NCBI GenBank assembly: GCA_017450535.1
Contig: JAFSTK010000006.1
Coordinates: 1 to 37,038 of the forward strand
DNA: 37,038 nucleotides
Reading direction: 5' to 3'
From: Treponema sp.
GTDB lineage: Bacteria > Spirochaetota > Spirochaetia > Treponematales > Treponemataceae
This document shows positions 7,943-15,828 of this stretch, in pieces. The notes under the pieces are model-generated. The model was not told where the DNA came from. It worked only from the letters and a program-made list of their open reading frames with translations, and ran no database searches. The first letter of the stretch is position 1. Each line of letters opens with the position of its first letter. The position numbers were made by a program, and so were the translations under genes.

Positions 7943-7989
7943 CGGTCATTTTTTACAATAAAGGTCAGAATATTTCAAAAGGTGGACTG

Positions 7990-7995
7990 TATAAT
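7990..7995 (+). promoter_or_regulatory. -10 box for corA
   Basis: TATAAT lies 37 bases before the corA ATG. No good -35 box is found at 16-18 bp spacing, so the promoter may be weak or activator-dependent. Confidence 0.4.
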
Positions 7996-8032
7996 TCAAA
8001 TCTCCATTGCATAAGCGGAGTAAAATTATCCG

Positions 8033-9022
8033 ATGGTTTATCTTTGGCAACAGGACGATGGCGTATTTGTCCGCAAGGAACAAGAAGAACTCGACTCACA
8101 AGAGCGCGTCTGGGTGGACGCTCGTAACGTCACGTCCGATGAAATGCGCGAGCTGGAAGAGACTTACAAGATTGATCATGAGCAGATGCTCGATATTCTC
8201 GACCCCGATGAGCTTGCCCGTATTGAGAAGGAAGATAATTACGTGCTGGCAATTCTCCGTCTGCCCGTATTCCAGCCAAAAGCACCTCTCCAGTATTTTA
8301 CGGCTCCCGTGGGCATCATCATGGTTCCCGATAAAATCATCACGATTTGCTGGACAAACTGCGAAGTCTTAAAAGACATATCCGCAAACCGCATCAAAGA
8401 TTTGACCCTCACCGATTTTCCTGCGTTTATCATCAGAATCATGAGCCGCGCGGACACGATGTTTTTGCGCTACCTGAAAGAAATCAACCGACGCACAAAC
8501 AGCATCCAACAGGAATTGCAGGAGTCCATCGCAAACAGCGAATTGATTCAGCTTCTGAACATGGAAAAATCACTGACCACATTTGCGACTTCGCTGCGTA
8601 GTAATCAGCAGTTGCTTGAAAAAATCCGCAAGACCCGCATCCTCACACTTGACGAAGATGACCGCGAATGGCTGGACGACGTAGAAATTGACAGCCGTCA
8701 GGCTATGGAAATGGCGGACACCTACAGCACGATTACGGCAGGCACGATGGATACTTTCGCTTCCGTTATCAGCAACAACATGAACATGGTCATGAAACGG
8801 CTCACCGTGTTTTCTATCGCTCTCGCCATTCCAACGATTATCACGAGTTTTATGGGCATGAATATCCGCTTGCCGTGGGGTGCAGAGACTACATGGGAAG
8901 GCGTTATCGCTATAACCTTTTTGTGTATAACGACTTTTATTATTGCCTATATTTTGATGGAAATTTCACCACTCAAGAGAAAAAAAGGCCGATGGAGTCT
9001 CAAATGGAGAAAAAAGAAGTAA
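8033..9022 (+). CDS. corA: CorA-family magnesium/cobalt transporter
   Basis: A 329-residue CorA-type channel. A large acidic cytoplasmic domain with a long helix (around MFLRYLKEINRRTNSIQQEL) is followed by two membrane helices. The selectivity motif GMN is present in FMGMNIRLPWG near residue 281, just after the first helix, and the protein ends in a Lys/Arg-rich tail. CorA proteins form pentamers that import Mg2+ (also Co2+/Ni2+) and are gated by intracellular Mg2+. The start is preceded by GGAG at a longish 12-nt spacing. The end overlaps the start of the FGE-domain gene by 19 bp, so the two are probably co-transcribed. Confidence 0.92.
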   Translation: MVYLWQQDDGVFVRKEQEELDSQERVWVDARNVTSDEMRELEETYKIDHEQMLDILDPDELARIEKEDNYVLAILRLPVFQPKAPLQYFTAPVGIIMVPDKIITICWTNCEVLKDISANRIKDLTLTDFPAFIIRIMSRADTMFLRYLKEINRRTNSIQQELQESIANSELIQLLNMEKSLTTFATSLRSNQQLLEKIRKTRILTLDEDDREWLDDVEIDSRQAMEMADTYSTITAGTMDTFASVISNNMNMVMKRLTVFSIALAIPTIITSFMGMNIRLPWGAETTWEGVIAITFLCITTFIIAYILMEISPLKRKKGRWSLKWRKKK

Positions 9023-10023
9023 AAGCTGGCACATTCGCACAGCAGAAAAATGCACTGAAAAAATGTATCGCAGGCGCACTGTTTTTGCTTGCCGCCGCGA
9101 CAGTTTCCGCACAAGACAATTTTAACCCGCTCGACACGGTTCGTTTAGGTCCCACCGACGGCGCAGAATACGATGTGTTTGTGATTGGAGATGGAAGCCA
9201 GTCTTATACGGCAAAACGCTGGGTCACACCATTTTTGATGAACCGCTATGAGACCACCTATGCGCTCTGGTACATCGTCCGCACCGCCGCAGAAAAAAAA
9301 GGCTATCATTTTGCCCGACCCGGTCAGGAAGGCTCCATGGGTAAACGTGGCGCAAAACCGACCACACTGGGACTGCACCAGCCTGTCACGATGATTTCTT
9401 GGTATGACGCAGTTGTATGGTGCAACGCTTACAGCGAATACTGCGGATTTACCCCCTGCTACACATACAAAGGCGAAATTCTCAAAGATTCCGAGGACAC
9501 CGCAAAACTTGATTTGGCAGACTGCAATTGGAACGCAAGAGGCTGGAGACTTCCCACCGAAGCCGAATGGGAATATGCCGCACGCAAAACCAAAAGCGGA
9601 TGGCAGAGCGGCGGAACCGTAAGCGGTCAAGTTGATAAAGACGGATTTAACGACCCGTCAATTCCTGAAGAAGAAGTAAGCTGGACGGCAAACAATGCGG
9701 AGGGCACACATCTCGTAGGCACCGCCGGCACACCGTTCACCGATGATGCGCCACCCGCCGCAGGAAGCGGAAATCCCAATGCAATGGGACTGTTCGACAT
9801 GGGCGGCAATGTCCTTGAATTCTGCTGGGATTGGTACGGCACTTACATCGACATTGAGCCGGGCTTACGTGCCATCGGAGCCGCATACGGACATCAGCGT
9901 GTCAGCCGCGGCGGAAGCTGGAGCCAATACACGCCCTTCCCCTACGCCGGCGACCGTTACAAATACGACCCCAACGAATACTACGATTACATGGGCTTCC
10001 GTGTGTGCCGTACAACGAGATAA
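9004..10023 (+). CDS. Secreted FGE-sulfatase (SUMF1-like) domain protein
   Basis: The start at 9004 is preferred because GGAG lies six bases upstream; 8992 in the same frame is also possible. The product of 339 residues has an N-terminal hydrophobic segment (IAGALFLLAAATVSAQ) that should direct export. The remainder is a full formylglycine-generating-enzyme-like domain: MNRYETTYALW, PVTMISWYDAVVWCNAYSE, GWRLPTEAEWEYAAR, GLFDMGGNVLEFCWDWY, RVSRGGSW and YMGFRVCRT at the end. Treponemes encode several secreted members of this fold, often without known catalysis, so formylglycine-forming activity should not be assumed. Confidence 0.85.
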   Translation: MEKKEVKAGTFAQQKNALKKCIAGALFLLAAATVSAQDNFNPLDTVRLGPTDGAEYDVFVIGDGSQSYTAKRWVTPFLMNRYETTYALWYIVRTAAEKKGYHFARPGQEGSMGKRGAKPTTLGLHQPVTMISWYDAVVWCNAYSEYCGFTPCYTYKGEILKDSEDTAKLDLADCNWNARGWRLPTEAEWEYAARKTKSGWQSGGTVSGQVDKDGFNDPSIPEEEVSWTANNAEGTHLVGTAGTPFTDDAPPAAGSGNPNAMGLFDMGGNVLEFCWDWYGTYIDIEPGLRAIGAAYGHQRVSRGGSWSQYTPFPYAGDRYKYDPNEYYDYMGFRVCRTTR

Positions 10024-10036
10024 CGATTCACAACCA

Positions 10037-10072
10037 GACCGCATTTTTACGTTATCACAGAAGAATGCGGTC
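10037..10072. terminator. Inverted repeat between convergent genes
   Basis: GACCGCATT at 10037-10045 is perfectly repeated in inverse as AATGCGGTC at 10064-10072, with an 18-nt loop. It fills the gap between the FGE-domain gene and the convergent metallophosphoesterase gene. Neither side is followed by a proper T run, so termination efficiency is uncertain. Confidence 0.4.
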
Positions 10073-10083
10073 AGTATGAATTA

Positions 10084-10779
10084 CTATTTTTGCTGACAAA
10101 GCTCTGCTTTCGTCACAGTCCATGTGCCCGTGCTATTTTTTTCTACTTCAAGCCAAGCGTATTTTCCTTCTGCGAGGGAGCCGGGATTTATCACCGTCGT
10201 GTCACCAATTTTGTCGATTCCCGCGCTCTCATGGATGTGTCCTGTAATCACCGCAAGCGGAGCGGTCTTTTCGATAAAGGCGCGCAATTTTTCGCTTCCC
10301 ACGTGCACGCCGTTCGGAATCATATCGCATTTGGTGTCTTTCGGCGGATTGTGCATAATTAAAATCAGATTGTTCCAGTGACCGTTTTCGTCGGCACCTT
10401 CTTTTGCGTTCGCCACCACATCAAAATCGCCGGTCAGCTCTTCTTCCGTGCGCTCGTAGGGTGTCGTGCCCGTAAACTTTGAGCCGCCACCACTTCCGGC
10501 AAACGCAAGTCCGTCATGGTAAACAAGGCTTCCTTGCACGCTGATATCTTTTCCTTCGATTTTTTCCAAAAAGTCAGGCTCATCGCAGTTACCCAGCACA
10601 GAAAAAATCGTCTCATGCTTTGCGCAAAGTTTTTCCAGCACCGGGGCGGCAGTCTCCGTATGCTCAAATTTCGCAAAATCGCCGCCAAAAAGCACCACAT
10701 CCGCCGCCTTAAACTGCTCGTCCAACTTGTCCAGCGCATCCGTATCGCCGTGAATATCCGACAAAACCAAAAATTTCAT
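10084..10779 (-). CDS. Calcineurin-like metallophosphoesterase
   Basis: A 231-residue soluble enzyme with the complete metal-binding motif set of the family: DIHGD (residues 8-12), GGDFAKFEH, GNCDEP, MHNPPKD, GHIHES and VINPGSLAEG. These residues coordinate two divalent metals for phosphodiester or phosphomonoester hydrolysis; the substrate is not predictable. It is 15 bp downstream of hisC with AGGAGG eleven bases before the ATG, so it is the last gene of a three-gene operon. The family includes YfcE/MJ0936-type phosphodiesterases. Confidence 0.85.
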   Translation of the reverse strand: MKFLVLSDIHGDTDALDKLDEQFKAADVVLFGGDFAKFEHTETAAPVLEKLCAKHETIFSVLGNCDEPDFLEKIEGKDISVQGSLVYHDGLAFAGSGGGSKFTGTTPYERTEEELTGDFDVVANAKEGADENGHWNNLILIMHNPPKDTKCDMIPNGVHVGSEKLRAFIEKTAPLAVITGHIHESAGIDKIGDTTVINPGSLAEGKYAWLEVEKNSTGTWTVTKAELCQQK

Positions 10780-10794
10780 ATAGTTTTCTGCCTC

Positions 10795-11964
10795 CTACAG
10801 ATTATCCATCACCCGTTTTAATTCGTTCATCTGCTCATGCGTACCAATTGTGATACGCAGGAATTCTTCAATGCCTGGCGTGGAAAAATGGCGCACAAGA
10901 ATGCCAGCCTGTTTGATTTTACGATAAGTCTCTTCCGCGCGCACGCCATCTTTTTTGACAAAGATAAAATTGGTCTGGCTCGGAATGACAAACCAGCCGC
11001 GCTCACGCAAAAAGTCGCAGAATCTGTCGCGCTCAACGGCAACCAGTTTTGCACAATGCGCATAGTAGCCCGCATCTTTACACGCGGCGATTCCACCCTG
11101 CTGCGAAAGAAAATCAATCGGAAAGTGGTTCAGCGAATTTTTTACCGTCGTAATATGATTTACCAGCTCAGGACTGGCGACCACGTAGCCCAGACGCATA
11201 CCTGCGCCACACAAACTTTTGCTGAACGTGCGCACAATCACCAGATTGCTGAACTCTGCGAGCAAAGGAATGCAACTCTCACCGCCAAAATCCACATATG
11301 CCTCGTCCACCACAAAAACACGGTCTTTTGGCGCAGCCTGAATCATCTTGCGCACCTCGTCGCGGCTCAGGGCAATTCCCGTGGGCGCATTCGGATTCGC
11401 AAAAATGATGCTCGTGTCGTGTGCGTTCGCATCGGATAGCATTTTTTCCTTGTCCAGCGTCCAATCCGCCTTGAGCGGCACTTGGTCGAGCGGAACATTG
11501 TAAAAGCCCGCGTACACCGGATAAAAACTGTAGGTAAAATTGGGCAGCACCAGCGGACGGTCGCCGTCAAAAAATGCGTAGAACACAAAGCTCAGCACCT
11601 CATCGCTGCCGTTTCCGCAGTAAATCATATCGGGCGTAACAGAAAACGGAATTTTGTCCGTAGCGGAAGGAGTACATGCTGCGCCGCTTCCTGATTTTTT
11701 TCCGCCTTTCAGCTCAGTACGGCACAGAACGCCACCCGTCTTATTCAGCATGTCGGCAATCGCAGCCTTCAACTCATTGGAATCGGGGTCTGGGTACAAT
11801 GCCATTTTTGCAGCATATTTTTTTGCCGCCTTTGCCACAGTTTTGCTTACCAGTGGTGACGGCGGATACGGATTTTCGTTTGCGTTCAGTTTTATGTAAT
11901 CTCTGTCTTTTGGCTGCTCTCCCGGAACATAGGGATGCAGATTTTTCATTCGACTTGCTATCAT
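10795..11964 (-). CDS. hisC: Histidinol-phosphate aminotransferase
   Basis: A 389-residue fold-type I PLP enzyme. Family motifs include KLNANENPYPPSP, YCGNGSDEVLSF, FANPNAPTG, VVDEAYVDFGG and the PLP-lysine site FSKSLCGAGMRLGY. It would convert imidazole-acetol phosphate and glutamate to histidinol phosphate; related enzymes act on aromatic amino acids. Residues about 75-108 form a Gly/Ser/Lys-rich insertion not usual at this point between the small-domain helix and the GNGSDEV strand. No other his genes are near, so a broader aminotransferase role is possible. GGAG lies five bases upstream; it follows the preceding gene by 15 bp. Confidence 0.88.
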   Translation of the reverse strand: MIASRMKNLHPYVPGEQPKDRDYIKLNANENPYPPSPLVSKTVAKAAKKYAAKMALYPDPDSNELKAAIADMLNKTGGVLCRTELKGGKKSGSGAACTPSATDKIPFSVTPDMIYCGNGSDEVLSFVFYAFFDGDRPLVLPNFTYSFYPVYAGFYNVPLDQVPLKADWTLDKEKMLSDANAHDTSIIFANPNAPTGIALSRDEVRKMIQAAPKDRVFVVDEAYVDFGGESCIPLLAEFSNLVIVRTFSKSLCGAGMRLGYVVASPELVNHITTVKNSLNHFPIDFLSQQGGIAACKDAGYYAHCAKLVAVERDRFCDFLRERGWFVIPSQTNFIFVKKDGVRAEETYRKIKQAGILVRHFSTPGIEEFLRITIGTHEQMNELKRVMDNL

Positions 11965-11979
11965 ATCGTCTCCATTTTT

Positions 11980-13512
11980 TTATTGACTTTCATTTTCTTC
12001 GGTTATTCGCGTAAACACCAGCGGTTTTTCTTCGGTCACATAATAACCGTCCGGACGTACAATCACATGATGAAAAAACACGGTATTCGTGTCATCAACC
12101 ATTTTCTTTATCATGCGACGACCAGATTTTTCTTCTCTCTCAACCTTCTGATACTCAAAAATATAGTTTTCCTGGAAATACGGCCGACTGCTGTCAGAAC
12201 GAAACTGAACCACCGGAGTGCCGGAAATAATCAGTTTCATAAATCTTCCTGTATCAGACACATATGTTCCAGACACCTTGTACATATCATCAGAAAAAGA
12301 AAGTTCTGTACCGTCTGAAATTTTCCACTTTCCGCTGAACACTGACTCAAAGGAATCTTTTTTTGCGCTGACTTTTACACCGTCTTTTTGAATGGACATC
12401 TTTTTGTAAGAGCCGTCCCACAAAGTGCTTTCGCTGATGAGCATACGAACGTCATCCTGCAGACGAATGCGTATCTCATCGAGTCCTGTCAAAGAAATAT
12501 CCACTCGCCGCTGCAAATTTTCAATCGATGTGTTCACCGCAGTAAAATACATGCCGCCACGACGTAAATTGCTGTTCAGCCACGAATACACTTCCTCACT
12601 GTCACCGTTCTCAAAAATGATTTCATGCGCAAAAGAGTCAAAGAAAATATACCGTATAGTGCTGGAAGTGTTCTCCGTCTTATACCACAATCCGTCCAAA
12701 AAGCGGGAAAAAGTCTCCACCGTACCGTCTTGAATACGCGCCAGCTCTTTTGCCGCAATACTGCTTCCCGGCACTCTTGTCTGGCTGACCATCACATACT
12801 TCCGCTCTTTTTCACTCCAGTTGTATTCAGTCTGAATCTGGTCAGTACGTGTTGACCCCGCCTGCGTCTCAGAACTGTATACCCACACCGGAAAACTCAT
12901 GCCACGTGCCTGTGAAAGCGCATATGATTCGTCACGGTCAAGCTGCTGGATAAACACTGTGCCGTCCGTATCAAAATCACCGATACAATCAATCAGAAAG
13001 TGTTTTTGCTTGTCGCGAGAACCAACATACATGCGAAGCACGGAATGTCCCGTCGGGCTGATACCTTGATAGACCAACGCATTGTGATGGTCGCCAATCA
13101 CATCAAGAGACGTACAGGCAAAGGTACGCACCTGAGAAACCACGGTCGCAAGCGATGCGGAACGCTCATATTTTGCGGATTCAGGATTATACAGCGCGAC
13201 AACCAGAACGATAAACTGACTCGTTGCCGTTTTTATCACGTTAATCTGGTCGTCATAGCCATCGCCGTCAATATCCATCGTCACAGTCGAAAGCAATGTC
13301 TCATCTTGGGCAAGCGTTATAAACGAGGTCTCCACATAATTATCTGTGTCTTTAGTATCTGTCTTGACTGTTGAATCCACGGAATCCACCTGCGGAGTTA
13401 CCACACGAGCCCGCTGCACAATCGTACGCTCCACAAAGAAACGCCGTATCAAAAGGAAACATGCCAGAAGAGCGGCGACAATAATGAAAATCGCGGGAAT
13501 AATTCGTTTCAT
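11980..13512 (-). CDS. Membrane-anchored protein, possibly pallilysin-related
   Basis: A 510-residue protein with an N-terminal hydrophobic anchor (residues 4-22, no clear cleavage site) and a large extracytoplasmic part. A calcium-loop-like motif DIDGDGYDD lies at 80-88 and a second Asp-rich turn at FDTDGTV. The C-terminal 150 residues are beta-rich (FSGKWKISDGTELSF, GRFMKLIISGTPVVQF) and could be lipocalin-like. The segment AHEIIF (296-300) is one residue short of an HExxH zinc-protease motif. From memory, treponemes carry large pallilysin-related proteins of about this size; that identification is tentative. It heads an operon with hisC and has a promoter ending 6 nt before the ATG. Confidence 0.5.
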   Translation of the reverse strand: MKRIIPAIFIIVAALLACFLLIRRFFVERTIVQRARVVTPQVDSVDSTVKTDTKDTDNYVETSFITLAQDETLLSTVTMDIDGDGYDDQINVIKTATSQFIVLVVALYNPESAKYERSASLATVVSQVRTFACTSLDVIGDHHNALVYQGISPTGHSVLRMYVGSRDKQKHFLIDCIGDFDTDGTVFIQQLDRDESYALSQARGMSFPVWVYSSETQAGSTRTDQIQTEYNWSEKERKYVMVSQTRVPGSSIAAKELARIQDGTVETFSRFLDGLWYKTENTSSTIRYIFFDSFAHEIIFENGDSEEVYSWLNSNLRRGGMYFTAVNTSIENLQRRVDISLTGLDEIRIRLQDDVRMLISESTLWDGSYKKMSIQKDGVKVSAKKDSFESVFSGKWKISDGTELSFSDDMYKVSGTYVSDTGRFMKLIISGTPVVQFRSDSSRPYFQENYIFEYQKVEREEKSGRRMIKKMVDDTNTVFFHHVIVRPDGYYVTEEKPLVFTRITEENESQ

Positions 13513-13524
13513 ACAAACAGTATA
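13513..13524 (-). promoter_or_regulatory. Promoter -10 immediately before start codon (leaderless type)
   Basis: TATACT is followed by GTTTGT and then the ATG at 13512, a 6-nt gap. No Shine-Dalgarno sequence is present. No good -35 box is found at 17 bp. The geometry equals that at 13741, 18608, 20664 and 29613, and predicts an mRNA that begins at or next to the start codon. Confidence 0.55.
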
Positions 13525-13570
13525 GCGTGAAAAGCGGAAATAATCTATGCCTATGTATTACCACCTGTTC

Positions 13571-13692
13571 CGCTCGCGCACGCCTTCGCGGCACAGCCGC
13601 TCGGAGACTGTCGGTCAGTAAACTGACCTTACCGAGTTTTCTTTCAGAAAACTCGCGCCAGTCCACCGGACTGTTTTTGCCCTGCTTCGCAG
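13571..13692. repeat. Cluster of small perfect hairpins
   Basis: Five stem-loops follow one another in 120 bp: GCGGC-ACA-GCCGC (13588-13600), GGTCAG-TAAA-CTGACC (13613-13628) inside an outer CTCGG/CCGAG pair, CGAGTTTTCT-TTC-AGAAAACTCG (13633-13655), CAGTCC-ACC-GGACTG followed by five T (13659-13678), and CTGC-TTC-GCAG (13682-13692). The region is non-coding, richer in C/G than neighbouring spacers, and lies between two divergent genes. This is the look of a palindromic dispersed element rather than an operator. Only one copy occurs in the window. Confidence 0.6.
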
Positions 13693-13705
13693 TGCCGCTC
13701 GCTAC

Positions 13706-13740
13706 TTGTTAGACTTTTCACTTCGTGATAAAATAAATGT
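13706..13740 (+). promoter_or_regulatory. Leaderless-type promoter of the 645-residue protein gene
   Basis: TTGTTA (13706-13711), a 17-bp spacer and TAAAAT (13729-13734), then 6 nt to the ATG at 13741. No Shine-Dalgarno site is visible. Normal transcription start spacing would put the 5' end at the A of the ATG. Confidence 0.65.
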
Positions 13741-15678
13741 ATGGCAACAAGTGCAAATATTCTCGTGCTGCTGAAATTCTTTGCGAGTAAGCAAGGGAGC
13801 GCAGTAATCGATTACACAGCTTTCTGCTCTTATCTGAAAAAATATGCAGAACATCATCTTGCCGATCAACCTGCATTAGTCGATTACGTTTCCGATCCCG
13901 TTCCACCGCTCCAGCGTGAGATTGACAAATTACAGGCAACACGACAAGTTCTTGTTGTCAATACTACTCCCACAAAACAGGCAATTGTCGTCATTCCTTT
14001 TTTCAACGACCTGTTTGCGGATCGATACAAAGACTTGCTTGCGAATCCAGGGCAAGCTTTTCCATCAGAATTGGATTTACCAAAAAACATTCCGCCAGAT
14101 ATTTTGAACCGGCAAAATGCTACCGAGCTGATTTTCAGACTGCTGAACAAGCCCGAAAAAGTGGAGAAAACTTTGTACGGCCTGGTCATGCCAAATGACA
14201 TGCCCACCATTGTGCTTCCGTCCATCGTTCCCGCAGAAACCCTTATTTCAGCTAGCCTTGCAAAAATTCGTCTGTTGCTTTCAAAAGGAGACCATCACGA
14301 TTACTTCCTCAAAAAAATGACCATATCAAATCCGGGTCGTGAAGTCTCGGCAAAGAATTTCTTTCTTGCTTTTGCGGACAAACCTGATGCCGGACTGGAC
14401 ATGCTGAAAAATTCAGGCGACCTCTTTTATCTGTGGAATCAGCTTTGCTATTTTATCCGCCAGGATTACGAAAAAATCAAAGAGTACACCACTGAAGATG
14501 TTTCTCGTTTGCAGGCAGTGCAGATTATCGAAATAGCCGCAAGTTACTACAAGGATGTGGCGCAAGAACATCAAAAAAAGCATCAGGCGATGATGGCACT
14601 CGAAGAACAGTTAAAACGTCCGCCCTATTATTATACGCTTGACGCTATCTGCAAATTCACTGACCAAAAAGGCGACTCGTTGTTAGGTCAATATAGCGAA
14701 GAAGAATTAAAAAACTATCTTCACACAAAATCTACGGAATCCATCGGTGGAAGTCTCCCCGAACTGCTCATCTTTAAGGCACAGGACAGCGAACAACGGT
14801 ATTTTATCAGAAAAGACAAAGTGATGAATCTGGTGGTACGCCTCAGTTCAGACGCACGTTCCGTTATCCGTGAGACCATCACAAAACATTGGAACCAGGT
14901 TTTGTTGCAGTACGACGCGCTCCCCGAAATGAAAGATCAGACAGCATTTGAGCGTCGGCTTGAACAGGAAGTGAAAATTCAGGAGCCCATTCTGTATGCG
15001 CTGCTGAACGCCACATTCCTGCCCGTCATCGATTCAGAGAGTTCAGAAAGCGTTGAAGGTCACATTCCCTTCTTCTACAACGGCATGCTCATTCCTTACA
15101 GTGAGATTCTGTTGATGAACCGCAACGAATTATACACCGATGCCCGCATCATTCTGCCATTCTGGTATACGGCACCTCTTATTTCATGGATTGCAAAACT
15201 TCTTTTCCGTCCGGCAAAAGACAAGCGAGAAAAGACTCCAAAAAATTCTGCCGAATTGTACCGCGAAGAAGAAGAGAATAAACGCCGAGAAGAAAATCTT
15301 GAAGCGGAAATCTCAAAAAATCCGAACATAAACAAAAAGGTCGCCTTACGTGAGGCCGCCCGCATCGCCGAGCAAGAATTAGTTCCTCAGTCATCAACAC
15401 TTGACCGTGAGCTGGAATCTTATCGCCGGCAGTGGAACCATCTTTTGGGAAAAATCGAAAACCAAAACCTCACCGAAGACGTGAACTCTTTGATTCGTGA
15501 CTATCTCCGCAAATGTATGCGCACGTTCAAAACGACCTCTCTCACCCTTTCCCGCATCAAGAGTATCGCCGAGACGCTGGTTAAAGCACCGGGGATGCAG
15601 AAGATAAAAGACTCAGATGCCTTGAACATGTACATTCAGCTCTATCTCATAAAATTGATAAAAAACGTGCCGATGTAG
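13741..15678 (+). CDS. Large conserved-looking protein of unknown function
   Basis: A 645-residue protein that I do not recognise. It has no signal peptide. It is largely helical and charged; a mildly hydrophobic stretch occurs near residues 475-490 (PFWYTAPLISWIAKLLF), which could be a buried or membrane-associated helix. Residues about 495-570 are very rich in Glu, Lys and Arg and probably form a coiled coil. The start has no Shine-Dalgarno site but a promoter exactly 6 nt upstream. Downstream, 78 bp separate its stop from the terminator that guards ssb, so it is probably monocistronic. The function cannot be inferred. Confidence 0.75.
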   Translation: MATSANILVLLKFFASKQGSAVIDYTAFCSYLKKYAEHHLADQPALVDYVSDPVPPLQREIDKLQATRQVLVVNTTPTKQAIVVIPFFNDLFADRYKDLLANPGQAFPSELDLPKNIPPDILNRQNATELIFRLLNKPEKVEKTLYGLVMPNDMPTIVLPSIVPAETLISASLAKIRLLLSKGDHHDYFLKKMTISNPGREVSAKNFFLAFADKPDAGLDMLKNSGDLFYLWNQLCYFIRQDYEKIKEYTTEDVSRLQAVQIIEIAASYYKDVAQEHQKKHQAMMALEEQLKRPPYYYTLDAICKFTDQKGDSLLGQYSEEELKNYLHTKSTESIGGSLPELLIFKAQDSEQRYFIRKDKVMNLVVRLSSDARSVIRETITKHWNQVLLQYDALPEMKDQTAFERRLEQEVKIQEPILYALLNATFLPVIDSESSESVEGHIPFFYNGMLIPYSEILLMNRNELYTDARIILPFWYTAPLISWIAKLLFRPAKDKREKTPKNSAELYREEEENKRREENLEAEISKNPNINKKVALREAARIAEQELVPQSSTLDRELESYRRQWNHLLGKIENQNLTEDVNSLIRDYLRKCMRTFKTTSLTLSRIKSIAETLVKAPGMQKIKDSDALNMYIQLYLIKLIKNVPM

Positions 15679-15699
15679 GTTATTCCGAACAAAAACACA

Positions 15700-15745
15700 T
15701 TTTTTTCAATTTTTTTTCTGCGTTTTTTGTATATTTTTGTTTTTT
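15700..15745 (+). promoter_or_regulatory. Phased T-tracts upstream of ssb element
   Basis: T runs of 5-8 bases at 15700-15706, 15710-15717, 15723-15728, 15734-15738 and 15740-15745; most centres are spaced 10-12 bp. Helically phased tracts of this kind bend DNA and can act like UP elements. Similar arrays stand before the genes at 19756 and 30561. Confidence 0.45.
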
Positions 15746-15763
15746 AAAGCCTATATATAAGTG
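15733..15763 (+). promoter_or_regulatory. Shared promoter-like element, copy B (ssb)
   Basis: Reads ATTTTTGTTTTTTAAAGCC followed by TATATATAAGTG. The core AAAGCCTATATATAAG matches copy C exactly and copy A with one change. TTGTAT at 15728-15733 lies 18 bp before TATATA (15752-15757), a plausible -35/-10 pair. The 3' part of the element doubles as the left arm of the terminator hairpin at 15757-15797. Confidence 0.6.
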
Positions 15764-15797
15764 TAAGTCAAAAAGATGACTTGCACTTATTTTTTTT
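15757..15797 (+). terminator. Strong intrinsic terminator overlapping the ssb promoter
   Basis: A 14-bp stem (15757-15770 with 15777-15790; one G-U pair) around the loop AAAAGA is followed by seven T. It lies 78 bp after the stop of the 645-residue protein gene and directly before the ssb leader. The left arm includes the end of the TATATATAAGTG element, so a transcript starting near 15764 would carry only half of the arm. Confidence 0.8.
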
Positions 15798-15811
15798 GTT
15801 CTGGCCAGAAC
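15798..15811. promoter_or_regulatory. 14-bp perfect palindrome in the ssb leader
   Basis: GTTCTGGCCAGAAC is self-complementary over its full length and lies 17 bases before the ssb ATG, just after the terminator T run. Size and symmetry fit an operator for a dimeric repressor, but no known regulator motif is recognised. Confidence 0.4.
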
Positions 15812-15828
15812 GAAATGGAGAAAAGCGT

